Assembly: GCF_001428485.1 (NCBI RefSeq)
Contig: NZ_LMHS01000003.1
Location: 186,001-250,000, forward strand
From: Microbacterium sp. Root180
GTDB lineage: Bacteria > Actinomycetota > Actinomycetes > Actinomycetales > Microbacteriaceae
Length of the DNA stretch: 64,000 bases
Reading direction: 5' to 3'
Shown here: piece after piece, positions 54,757-62,992 of the stretch
Position numbering within the stretch: position 1 is the stretch's first letter
Layout of the letters: every line of letters starts with the position of its first letter
Translations under genes and position numbers: made by a program
The notes under the pieces: model-generated
Told to the model about the DNA's origin: nothing
Databases searched by the model: none
Seen by the model: only the letters and a program-made list of their open reading frames with translations

Positions 54757-55953
54757 ATGCACGCCTCTTTGAGGCACCTCGCCTGTGTATTCATCGTCAG
54801 CGTTGCCGTGACGATAGCCGGCTGCAGCGGCGGCCCGACGCCGTCCGACGCGGGCGCCGCCGAGGCCCCGGAGCCGTCGCCCTCGACCACTCCCATCGAG
54901 CGCCCGGATGTGCCGGCGCCGCCGGAAGAGCTCACGTTCGAAGCGGGCGCCGACCTCGATCCGGAGGTGTGGCTCGGCGGTTGGCATGCGGAGCCCTTGG
55001 ACATGTCACACGGCTTCGCCGTGGTGAACCCGCGCGATGACTGGGAGGAGCAGCATTTCGCCGAGGACTGCATCGCTTCGCGGTATCACCGATTCACGCT
55101 CGACGGCCTCGATCCCACCCTCGACGACCGCAGCTTGTCGAACCAGCTGCTCGCGCAGGTCACCGAGATCCCGGTCGATGACATCACCGAGGAAGGGTCG
55201 GATGTCTTGTTCCCTGTCGTCGGCCGGTATCCGATGATGGCTGACTTCCGGGTGCGCGCCGGCGGCTGGAGCGACGGTCGCAGCTGGCTGGCGGCGGCGA
55301 GGGTGTTCGGTGCACTCGAGACCGCGCTGGTGATCAAGCTCGACTGCGAGGCCGGTTCGATGACCGGTGCGAGCGGCCAGCAGCTGTACGAGCTTCTCCC
55401 CGCCGTGGCAGGCGCGGAAGCCCTCCACGTCGGACTCGGCAGAGTCGACTGGAACGTCCTGGAGGCGCTCGACTTCGACGATGGCGCGAATCTCGTCGAG
55501 TCGTCCGGCGGGCGGTGGGTGGATGCCGCGCTCATGGACGACGCGTCATGGACCTACGACGAGGGCGAACCGGACGACGGCATGTGGACGTTCGCCTCCA
55601 CGGACGGAGACTGCACGGCGGAGTACCAGCAATCTCGTCTCGACGAGGAGGACGCCGATCTCAGCGACCTCGAAGCGAGCAACCAGATGCTCATGGACAC
55701 GATCGAAGACCCGGGCGCGTACGAAGCGGAAGACGTGGTCGACGGCGGATTCGCGCTCGGCGTGCCCGGCAACGACCTGATCGCCATGCGGCTCCTCGCG
55801 GGCACGAGGGATACCGGCAGGTGGGTGACGGTCGCCCGGGCCCTCACCGGCCCGCTCTACGGATTCGCGCTCGCCGTCACCTGCACGGAGGGTGACCCGA
55901 TGGACGCGCTGGACCTCCTCGCCGCGAAGTCGGCGATTCAGGTGGTGCCCTGA
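54757..55953 (+). CDS. secreted lipoprotein, unknown
   Basis: 398 residues. A lipoprotein signal peptide (HLACVFIVSVAVTIAGC) with lipobox IAGC, then a Pro/Ser/Thr linker and an acidic extracytoplasmic domain in which two related halves can be seen (DCIASRYHRF.. and DCTAEYQQSRL.., each followed by NQLLAQ or NQMLMD and an RSWLAAARVFG or RWVTVARALTG block). This suggests an internal duplication. No family recognised. Start ATG 54757. Confidence 0.75.
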   Translation: MHASLRHLACVFIVSVAVTIAGCSGGPTPSDAGAAEAPEPSPSTTPIERPDVPAPPEELTFEAGADLDPEVWLGGWHAEPLDMSHGFAVVNPRDDWEEQHFAEDCIASRYHRFTLDGLDPTLDDRSLSNQLLAQVTEIPVDDITEEGSDVLFPVVGRYPMMADFRVRAGGWSDGRSWLAAARVFGALETALVIKLDCEAGSMTGASGQQLYELLPAVAGAEALHVGLGRVDWNVLEALDFDDGANLVESSGGRWVDAALMDDASWTYDEGEPDDGMWTFASTDGDCTAEYQQSRLDEEDADLSDLEASNQMLMDTIEDPGAYEAEDVVDGGFALGVPGNDLIAMRLLAGTRDTGRWVTVARALTGPLYGFALAVTCTEGDPMDALDLLAAKSAIQVVP

Positions 55954-56001
55954 GCCGGCCCGGCTATCTGTAGACACCCACCGCCCAGAGGCAAGAAGTC
56001 G

Positions 56002-57240
56002 CTAAGCCACGAGCTCCCGACGCCGGACGAGCCGGTTGAGGCGCTCCGACATCAACACGCCCAGCACGACGAGCACCGCGAGGAAGAGGGGGAGGATCCA
56101 CATTCCCGTCCAGGCGGAGATCGCGCCGAAGAGCGGCGGGGCGAACGTGGAGCCGGTGTAGGCCGCCGCCATCTGGATGCCGATGATCGCCTGCGAGTTG
56201 CGGCGGCCGAAGTTCACCGGGGTGGAGTGGATGATCGCGGGGTAGATCGGCGCGCAGCCGAGCCCGGCGATCACGAGCCCGGCGAGGGCGAACACGTTCG
56301 TCGGCACGGGGAGAGCCAGCAGGACGATTCCGAGACCGACGGTCGCGAAGCCGCCGCGGATCATCCCGCGGTCGCCGACCTTGTCGGCGAAGAAGCCCGC
56401 CAGGAATCTGCCCGCGGTGACACCCAGGAGGAACAACGCACCGAACGCGGCTGCGGTCGCGGGTGCGACTCCGCGGTCGGCGACGAGGTAGGTCGACGCC
56501 CAGAGGATCGCCGTGCTCTCCAGCGCGCAGTAGGCGAAGAAGGCGGTGAGGATGAACAGGACGCCGGGAATTCGCAGGGCCTGCGCGAGCGGCACGTGGC
56601 TGGCTCCGCGCCCCGCCGGCTCGTCGTCGTCCTGGTCCGCTCCCTCGCCGGCCTCGTCGCCTACCGCACCGTCGCCGCTCGGCACGATCGGGTTGACCTT
56701 GCCCCACAGCGGGATGCTGATGAGCAGCGCGAACGTCAGCACCGCCTGGAGGACTCCGACGATGAGATACGCGCTGGACCACCCCATCCCCGACGACAGC
56801 GTGTAGCTCATGATGAACGGGCTGATCGAGGCGCCCAGGCCCCAGCATGCGTGCAGCCAGTTCATGTGTCGCGCGGCGTAGTGCACGGCGACGTAGTTGT
56901 TGAGCGCCGCATCGACCGCGCCGGCGCCGAGGCCGTACGGGATCGCCCAGAGGCACAGCATCCAGAACGAGTCGCTCACCGAGAAGCCCACCAGCGCGGC
57001 CGCGGTCATCCCGACGCTCACCGCCGTCACGATGCCGACGCCGAATCGGCGGGTGATGCGCTCCGACGCGAGGCTCGACAGGATGGTTCCCGCCGCGATG
57101 ATCATCGAGAGGATGCCGGCGAACGCGACGGGCACGCCCAGGCTCTCGTGCATGACCGGCCAGCCCGCGCCCACCAGGGCGTCGGGCAGTCCGAGGCTGA
57201 TGAAGGCGATGTAGATGATCGCGAGGAGCAGCGAGTACAC
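56002..57240 (-). CDS. MFS transporter
   Basis: 412 residues with about twelve membrane segments in two halves joined by an acidic loop (GDEAGEGADQDDDEP). The A-like motif ERITRRFGVG lies between segments 2 and 3, and FADKVGDRG in the second half. The family resembles sugar or FucP-like permeases (ISLGLPDALVGAGWPVMHESLG). Substrate not predictable. GTG 57240. Convergent with the lipoprotein gene. Confidence 0.88.
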   Translation of the reverse strand: MYSLLLAIIYIAFISLGLPDALVGAGWPVMHESLGVPVAFAGILSMIIAAGTILSSLASERITRRFGVGIVTAVSVGMTAAALVGFSVSDSFWMLCLWAIPYGLGAGAVDAALNNYVAVHYAARHMNWLHACWGLGASISPFIMSYTLSSGMGWSSAYLIVGVLQAVLTFALLISIPLWGKVNPIVPSGDGAVGDEAGEGADQDDDEPAGRGASHVPLAQALRIPGVLFILTAFFAYCALESTAILWASTYLVADRGVAPATAAAFGALFLLGVTAGRFLAGFFADKVGDRGMIRGGFATVGLGIVLLALPVPTNVFALAGLVIAGLGCAPIYPAIIHSTPVNFGRRNSQAIIGIQMAAAYTGSTFAPPLFGAISAWTGMWILPLFLAVLVVLGVLMSERLNRLVRRRELVA

Positions 57241-57380
57241 GGCTAGTGCGGGGCCTTTCGTGGGGGCGTCGGCGCGCGGCGGTCGGCTCGCGACGCACCA
57301 CGACGATCGTATGGCCGCGGCGGCCCGCAGCTGTGTCGGCGTCCTCGCACGGTCGCACGAACGGGTCTAGCGTGGCGCGC

Positions 57381-57896
57381 ATGGCCGAGGCATCCGCGAC
57401 CGCCCGCGCGTGGATCGGGACGATCGTCTTCCTCTTCGTCGCACCCGGCGTCGTCGCCGGTCTCCTCCCCTGGCTCATCTCCGGCTGGCAGCGGCACGAC
57501 TGGGGCGGTGCGGCCTGGTTCGTCGTGCCGGTCGCGTGGATCCTGATCGCCGCGGGGGTGGCATTCCTGCTGTACGCCTTCGCGCTGTTCGCGCTGCACC
57601 AGGGCACGCCGGCCCCGGTCGCCCCGACGCAGACGCTGGTCGTGACCGGTGTCTACCGCTTCGTCCGCAATCCGATGTACCTCGCGGTGCTCGCGATCAT
57701 CCTCGGTCAGGCGCTGCTGTTCGGCAGCTGGGGAGTCGTGGTCTACGCCGCGCTCGTCTTCGCCGCGGTCTTCGCATTCGTGAAGGGCTACGAGGAGCCG
57801 ACGCTCGCCCGCACGTACGGCGATCAGTACGTCGAGTACCGGCAGAACGTTCCCGGCTGGTGGCCCCGGCTCACGCCGTGGCGCGGGACGACCTGA
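57381..57896 (+). CDS. isoprenylcysteine carboxyl methyltransferase family membrane protein
   Basis: 171 residues, about four to five membrane segments, and the ICMT signature TGVYRFVRNPMYLAVLAIILGQALLF with the C-terminal YVEYRQNVPGWWPRLTPW. In bacteria these methylate membrane or small lipid substrates; the target is unknown. Leaderless: TAGCGT, seven bases, ATG 57381. Confidence 0.88.
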   Translation: MAEASATARAWIGTIVFLFVAPGVVAGLLPWLISGWQRHDWGGAAWFVVPVAWILIAAGVAFLLYAFALFALHQGTPAPVAPTQTLVVTGVYRFVRNPMYLAVLAIILGQALLFGSWGVVVYAALVFAAVFAFVKGYEEPTLARTYGDQYVEYRQNVPGWWPRLTPWRGTT

Positions 57897-57989
57897 CGAC
57901 CCCACGCCCGGAGTCGCCTCGCGGTGTACGCTCGCGACGAGGGCACCCAGACCCAGCGCCTGCTCATTCCGAAGCGAACGGCGGGGGCG

Positions 57990-58688
57990 ATGTCCATGAC
58001 AGCCGGTGAACCACCGGACGATGCCTTCTCGCTCGCTGCCGCCGCGCTCACCGAGGCGAGCGACGACCTGTGCTCCCCGCTGCGGGCGGCGGTCTCGATG
58101 CCCGGTGCGGTGATCTCCACCCTCGGCTCGCCGATGGGTTCGCAGACGGTGTGCGCCAGCACGACGTTGGGCGCGCGGATCGACGAGGTGCAGATCGACC
58201 TGGGTGAGGGTCCCTCGTGGCAGGCCCTGCGGACGCGGCGGCCGGTCGCGGCATCCGATCTCCAGCTCGACGGCGGAACCGAGTGGCCGGGCGCCTGGGC
58301 GGCGCTGCGCGAGCTCGATGTGGGGGCGCTGTACGCGTTCCCCCTCTATGTCGGCACGGTCAGCATCGGGTCCATCGCCCTCTATTCGATGGCCGCGCGC
58401 GAACTGTCCGGCACGGACATCGCCGGGCTGAGCAAGCTTGCGGTCATCGTCTCGGGCACCCTCCTCCGCCGGGCGCTGGGTCGCCTCGAGGTGAGCGACG
58501 ATGAGGCGGCGGACGAGCCCTACTCACGACGACAGGTGCACCAGGCGACCGGGATGATCGCCGCCAGGAACCGGATCGACGTCGACGATGCGCTGGTGCT
58601 CCTCCGCGGTCACGCGTACGCGGCGGGCCTGCCGGTGCGCGAGATCGCGGCCGAGGTCATCGCCCGGCGACTGGACCTGACCCTGTGA
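57990..58688 (+). CDS. GAF-ANTAR domain protein 1
   Basis: 232 residues. GAF sensor domain (residues 20-150, DEVQIDLGEGPSWQALRTRRPV, VGALYAFPLYVGTVSIGSIALY) followed by an ANTAR RNA-binding domain (VHQATGMIAARNRIDVDDALVLLRGHAYAAG). ANTAR proteins act as antiterminators on RNA hairpins. The start is not settled: ATG 57990 or 57996. A second GAF-ANTAR gene lies 24 bp downstream. Confidence 0.88.
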   Translation: MSMTAGEPPDDAFSLAAAALTEASDDLCSPLRAAVSMPGAVISTLGSPMGSQTVCASTTLGARIDEVQIDLGEGPSWQALRTRRPVAASDLQLDGGTEWPGAWAALRELDVGALYAFPLYVGTVSIGSIALYSMAARELSGTDIAGLSKLAVIVSGTLLRRALGRLEVSDDEAADEPYSRRQVHQATGMIAARNRIDVDDALVLLRGHAYAAGLPVREIAAEVIARRLDLTL

Positions 58689-58712
58689 CGAGCCGAGGTT
58701 TAGGATGACGAC

Positions 58713-59426
58713 ATGATGGCGCTCACCCGCGAACATCAGCTGCTGGGAACCTTCGTGGCCCTGGCGGACTCCCTGGTCGACGACTTCGACGTCGTCGACG
58801 TTCTCCAGCAGCTCGTCGACGAATGCATCTCGCTCTTCGACGCGTCTGCGGCCGGCATCCTGCTCCTGAGCCCGTCGAACCGGCTCGAGGTGATCGTGTC
58901 CACCAGCGAGCGGAGCGAACTCGTCGAGCTCATGCAGCTGAAGGCGGGCGCCGGTCCGTGCGTCGAGGCGGCGACGACCGGTGAGGTCGTCTCGGTCGAG
59001 GACATCGACCTGGTCGACGACCGATGGCCGGCCTTCGCGGCGGATGCCCGTGTCTCCGGGTTCTCGTCGATCCACGCGATCCCCCTGCGGCTGCGCAACT
59101 CGACCCTGGGATCGCTGAACCTCCTGCGCGATGAACCGGGAGCGCTCAATGCGGCCGATGCCTCGGCGGCGCAGGCCCTCGCGGACATCGCCACCATCAG
59201 CATCCTGCAGCAGAGGCTGGTCGAGGAGGCCGAGCTCGCCCAGGCGCAGCTCCAGCGCGCGCTGGACAGCCGGGTGGTGATCGAACAGGCCAAGGGATAC
59301 CTCGCTCAGCGGCAGAACATCGACATGGACGAGGCGTTCGCGCGCATCCGCACCCGCGCCCGCTCCACGCAGACGCGCATCGGCGTCGTCGCGGCAGACG
59401 TCATCGCCGGCCGCCTCGAGCTCTGA
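58713..59426 (+). CDS. GAF-ANTAR domain protein 2
   Basis: 237 residues, same architecture as its neighbour: GAF (MQLKAGAGPCVEAATTGEVV, SIHAIPLRLRNSTLGSLNLL) and ANTAR (VIEQAKGYLAQRQNIDMDEAFARIRTRARST). The ANTAR helix here keeps the usual EQAKG core. Leaderless promoter: TAGGAT at 58701-58706, six bases, ATG 58713, so it can be made separately from gene 1. The pair may form homo- or heterodimers. Confidence 0.9.
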   Translation: MMALTREHQLLGTFVALADSLVDDFDVVDVLQQLVDECISLFDASAAGILLLSPSNRLEVIVSTSERSELVELMQLKAGAGPCVEAATTGEVVSVEDIDLVDDRWPAFAADARVSGFSSIHAIPLRLRNSTLGSLNLLRDEPGALNAADASAAQALADIATISILQQRLVEEAELAQAQLQRALDSRVVIEQAKGYLAQRQNIDMDEAFARIRTRARSTQTRIGVVAADVIAGRLEL

Positions 59427-59461
59427 GCCGCCGAGACTGCCCCGCCCGCGACGCGCGCCGC

Positions 59462-60562
59462 CTACACCGTCTCCCGCTGGGCGAGCAGCGGACACTCGAA
59501 CGGATCCCGCTCGCCGAGCCCGACACGGTTGATGTAGCGCACGACGATCCCGTACGACTGCCACAGCCCCGTCTCGGTGTAGGTCACGCCGTGTTCGCGG
59601 CAGAACGCGGAGATCATTCCGGATGCCGCCCGCAGGTGGGGGCGCGGCATGGAGGGGAATAGGTGGTGCTCGACCTGGAAGTTCAGCCCTCCCATGACCG
59701 TGTCCAGCATCCGGCTGCCGCGGACGTTCCGGCTCATGAGCACCTGGCGGCGGAGGAAGTCCACCTTCACATCGGCCGGGACCAGCGGCATCCCCTTGTG
59801 GTTCGGAGCGAATGCCATGCCCATGTAGACGCCGAACAGGCCGAGCTGGACCCCGATGAACGCGAACGCGATCCCCGGCGAGAGCACCAGGAAGACGAGC
59901 ACCACGAACCCGATGATCCGGACCGCGAGAAAGGCGATCTCGATCGGACGTCGACGCAGCGGCTCGCGCGAGAACACCCGGCGCACGCTCGACGCGTGCA
60001 GCGAGAGGCCCTCGAGCAGCAGGATCGGGAAGAAGAACACACCCTGGTGCGCGATGAGCCACCTCAGCGGCCCGTTGCGGCTGGCGCGCCGGCGATCGGC
60101 CTGCTCGGGAGTGAAGGCGATCACCGGCAGGTCGATGTCGGGGTCGCTGCCGATCTTGTTCGGATTCGCGTGATGGCGCGTGTGCTTGTGCTGCCACCAT
60201 CCGTAGCTCAGCCCGACGAGGAAGTTGCTGATGACCAGCGTGGTCCAGTCGTTCCAGCGTCCCGAACGGAAGATCTGCCGGTGCGCGGCGTCATGCCCGA
60301 GCATCGCGACCTGCGTGAGCACGACCGCCAGCACTGCGGCGGTCACGAGCTGCCACCACGTGTCGCCGACGACGATAAACGCGGCGAGCACCGCCGCGAG
60401 CACGATCGGCGCCGCGATGAGCTTCGTCCAGTAGTAGCCGTAGCGGCGACGCATGAGACCGCTCGCCGTGACCAGCTGGGACAGCTCGGTGTAGCTGTTA
60501 GATGCCCGGGGCATCGTCGAGCGAACGGTCGACCGGACCTGTCCAGGTGAGATGACCGACAT
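59462..60562 (-). CDS. membrane fatty-acid desaturase (acyl-lipid type)
   Basis: 366 residues. Three His boxes: HDAAH, HTRHH and QVEHH. The third with Gln at its first position is typical of front-end and linoleoyl-type desaturases. Four membrane segments flank them. Introduces a double bond into membrane fatty acyl chains using O2 and an electron donor. ATG 60562 has GGGGG seven bases upstream. No ferredoxin or reductase partner is next to it. Confidence 0.92.
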   Translation of the reverse strand: MSVISPGQVRSTVRSTMPRASNSYTELSQLVTASGLMRRRYGYYWTKLIAAPIVLAAVLAAFIVVGDTWWQLVTAAVLAVVLTQVAMLGHDAAHRQIFRSGRWNDWTTLVISNFLVGLSYGWWQHKHTRHHANPNKIGSDPDIDLPVIAFTPEQADRRRASRNGPLRWLIAHQGVFFFPILLLEGLSLHASSVRRVFSREPLRRRPIEIAFLAVRIIGFVVLVFLVLSPGIAFAFIGVQLGLFGVYMGMAFAPNHKGMPLVPADVKVDFLRRQVLMSRNVRGSRMLDTVMGGLNFQVEHHLFPSMPRPHLRAASGMISAFCREHGVTYTETGLWQSYGIVVRYINRVGLGERDPFECPLLAQRETV

Positions 60563-60663
60563 TTCGATACCCCCTGCCATGAGTGGCGCGCACAGAGCGT
60601 GTCGCGCCGATGACAGGGTCCAGGTCATCTGATGTCAGGGTACGCCCCCTGCCGGGTGTGCGG

Positions 60664-61068
60664 CTATCGCGTCGCCCACAGGGCCCACGCGACCAGGACC
60701 GGCTGGAGCAGCAGGCGCACGAAGCGGGCGCAATCGGTGCGGAGCATCGGCGCCGACCGGCCGGTTCGCCACTGATGGAGGTTTCCCGGGAAGACGGCGA
60801 CGAAGAACGCCGCGACGAGCCAGCCGACGCTCCGCTGCCGGGGCATCGTCGCGACCGCGCCGGCGAGCGCCAGCTCGACCACACCCGAGCCCACGACGAT
60901 CGCGTCCTTGCTGAGGCCCGTGACGCGCGTCGACCAGTCCGGCACCACGATGCGGTAACCCCGCCTGCCCCACGACAGGTGGGACGCGCCCGCCGCGGCG
61001 AGCAGCACGACGAGAAGCCAACGTGCTGCCGTGCGCCAACCTGCGATGGGGTCCGAGGTCGAGGTCAT
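60664..61068 (-). CDS. DoxX-like membrane protein
   Basis: 134 residues with about four membrane segments (WLLVVLLAAAGASHL, AIVVGSGVVELALAGAV, VGWLVAAFFVAVFPGNLHQW, LLLQPVLVAWALWA). The GVVELALAG and AVFPGNLHQ blocks match DoxX-related proteins. Function unknown. Leaderless: minus-strand TAGCGT at 61075-61080, six bases, ATG 61068. Confidence 0.82.
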   Translation of the reverse strand: MTSTSDPIAGWRTAARWLLVVLLAAAGASHLSWGRRGYRIVVPDWSTRVTGLSKDAIVVGSGVVELALAGAVATMPRQRSVGWLVAAFFVAVFPGNLHQWRTGRSAPMLRTDCARFVRLLLQPVLVAWALWATR

Positions 61069-61142
61069 CGTTCGACGCTACCCGAGCATGCTGCGCCGAG
61101 CAGTACCGCTGAGCTACCGCGGGCGCGACGGGTGCCGCGCAC

Positions 61143-61179
61143 GGCGGAGGGGCCGACCCGGCAGGATCGGCCCCTCCGC
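61143..61179. terminator. strong hairpin downstream of flotillin gene
   Basis: GGCGGAGGGGCCGA / TCGGCCCCTCCGC with an intervening loop of about nine bases, just past the flotillin stop. No T run follows, so termination may rely on the hairpin alone or on Rho; it may also serve the opposite strand. Confidence 0.65.
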
Positions 61180-61187
61180 ACAGTCCG

Positions 61188-62789
61188 CTAGGCCCCGACT
61201 TCCGCTGCCGGCACCGCCCTCTCCTGCCCGTCGTCGGTCGTCGGCGCCGCACCGGCCTTCGCGGGCGCCACCTCGGCCATGCCCGCGCCGATGCTGCGAC
61301 CCACAGTCCGCCCCTGGATGATGGCGGCGAGGTCGAGCCCGGTGGCCGCCTCGACGCTGTCGAACACCGACCGCATCGCCTTCGCGCTGTCGCTCCCGAC
61401 GACGCCGCTGGCACCGTCGTCGGGCGCGCCGCCGATGATCGAGATGTTGCCGATCGCGGCGTAGCCCTTGGCGAACTCGGACATGATCGACGGCAGCACG
61501 TCGAGCACACGCTGCGACAGGAATGCCTCCTGGTTCGACGCGATCGCCTCGGCTTCGGCCTCGAGTGCACGCGCGCGGGCCTCACCCTCGGCACGGATCG
61601 CGTCGGCCTCGGCCTGCGCGCGAAGACGGCGAGCGGATGCCTCGGCATCGGCGAGCGAGCGCAGTGCTGCCGCCTCACCCGCGGCCTTCGCCTCGGCTGC
61701 CGTGGCCTCACCGGCCGCGCGGGCCTTGTCGGCCTCGGCCTGCTGCTCGGCGATCCGGGTGCGGGCTTCGGCCTGCTTGACCTGCTCGATCGCGGCGGCC
61801 TCGGCGGAGCGCTCGCGCGTGTACAGCTCGGCTTGGGCGCGGGTCTCGGCCTCGTATCGCTGTGCATCGGCGACGCGCTTGACGTCGGCATCCAGTTGCG
61901 CCTGCTTGTTCTCGGCCTGCTGCTGCAGGACCGCCTGCTCGGCCTTCGCGTGGGCGAGCTCCTCGGCCTTCTCGGCTTCGGCACGCGCGCGGCCGACGCC
62001 CGCGTTGGCGTTGGCGGTGTTGGTGTCGAGCGCGGTCTGCTCGACGAGGTTCGCCTCCTGGTTGGCGATGATCTTCTGGTTGATCGCACGATCGGCGTTC
62101 GTCTGCGCGATCTCGGCCGACTGTCGCTTCGCCTGGATCTCGGGCGCGCCGAGCGACCGGATGTAGCCCACGGCGTCGGTGATGCCCTTGATCTGGAACG
62201 AGTCGAGGATGAGGCCCTGCTCGGCGAGCTCTTGGGAGACCTCGGCGGCGATCTGGTCGGAGAACTTCTTGCGCTCCCGCATGAGCTCGACCACGGAGAG
62301 GGTCGCGACGATGCCGCGCAGGGCGCCCTCGAGTTGCTCGGTCGTGAACTGCTCGATCGCTTTGTCCTGCGAAGCGAAGCGTTCGGCCGCGCGGCGGACG
62401 AACAGCGGGTCGGAGCCGATCTTGACGATCGCCACGCCGTCGACATTGAGGGTGACGTTGTCGAGCGACTGGGCTTCGGCGTTCAGCGACACCTGCCGCG
62501 AGCGCAGTGAGATGATCTCGTGCCGCTGGGTGATGGGGTTCACCAGCGACTTGCCGTTGACGATCACCGTGACAGGTGACTCCGACATCTCGGACCGGCT
62601 GGAGCCGTCGGCGCCGATCACGGTGCTCTGTACCTTCTGCTTGCGTCCCGAGATGACCAGCGCCTCGTCGGCGCGCGCGACCTTGATCCAGCTTCGTGCG
62701 AATAGAAGCGTGATCAGTCCGACGATGATCACGGCGACGACCGCGATACCGACAATGGTCAGGATGCCGATGACTCCGGCGACCTCCAT
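61188..62789 (-). CDS. flotillin-like SPFH-domain membrane protein
   Basis: 533 residues. An N-terminal membrane segment (IGILTIVGIAVVAVIIVGLITLLF) leads to an SPFH/Band-7 domain (about 40-200) and then a long Ala/Glu-rich coiled coil (about 200-430, for example AEAEKAEELAHAKAEQAVLQQQAENK and KAAGEATAAEAKAAGEAAALRSL) before a C-terminal tail. Flotillins organise membrane microdomains. Length and layout are as in bacterial FloT/YqiK proteins. Stop followed by the hairpin at 61143-61179. Confidence 0.93.
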   Translation of the reverse strand: MEVAGVIGILTIVGIAVVAVIIVGLITLLFARSWIKVARADEALVISGRKQKVQSTVIGADGSSRSEMSESPVTVIVNGKSLVNPITQRHEIISLRSRQVSLNAEAQSLDNVTLNVDGVAIVKIGSDPLFVRRAAERFASQDKAIEQFTTEQLEGALRGIVATLSVVELMRERKKFSDQIAAEVSQELAEQGLILDSFQIKGITDAVGYIRSLGAPEIQAKRQSAEIAQTNADRAINQKIIANQEANLVEQTALDTNTANANAGVGRARAEAEKAEELAHAKAEQAVLQQQAENKQAQLDADVKRVADAQRYEAETRAQAELYTRERSAEAAAIEQVKQAEARTRIAEQQAEADKARAAGEATAAEAKAAGEAAALRSLADAEASARRLRAQAEADAIRAEGEARARALEAEAEAIASNQEAFLSQRVLDVLPSIMSEFAKGYAAIGNISIIGGAPDDGASGVVGSDSAKAMRSVFDSVEAATGLDLAAIIQGRTVGRSIGAGMAEVAPAKAGAAPTTDDGQERAVPAAEVGA

Positions 62790-62919
62790 GGGCGACTCCT
62801 TCTAGGCAAGGGGCGGGTAACCGTGTTCCGGCTCCCGCCTCCACCCTGCCAGACGGGAAGGGGACGCGCCGACTGCCGGGCGCTTGTGTGGAAACTGCCG
62901 CGTCAGCCCGGCTCGCGGA

Positions 62920-62939
62920 ATACCCTACGGGGGTATAAT
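62920..62939 (+). promoter_or_regulatory. CsoR-like copper operator overlapping a -10 box
   Basis: ATACCC-TACGG-GGGTAT at 62920-62936 is a 6-bp-arm palindrome of the G/C-tract type bound by CsoR-class Cu(I) repressors, and TATAAT at 62934-62939 overlaps it. Repressor binding would block transcription of the copper ATPase gene. Confidence 0.6.
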
Positions 62940-62992
62940 AGTTACGTCCCGCGAGAGCTGCAGCAGCGCTGCATGATCGAAGGAGACTCGCG

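Noticed and set aside
49850..60562. DesK/DesR control of the fatty-acid desaturase
   Set aside because: The two-component genes and the desaturase are 8 kb apart with unrelated genes between, and no shared operator was seen.
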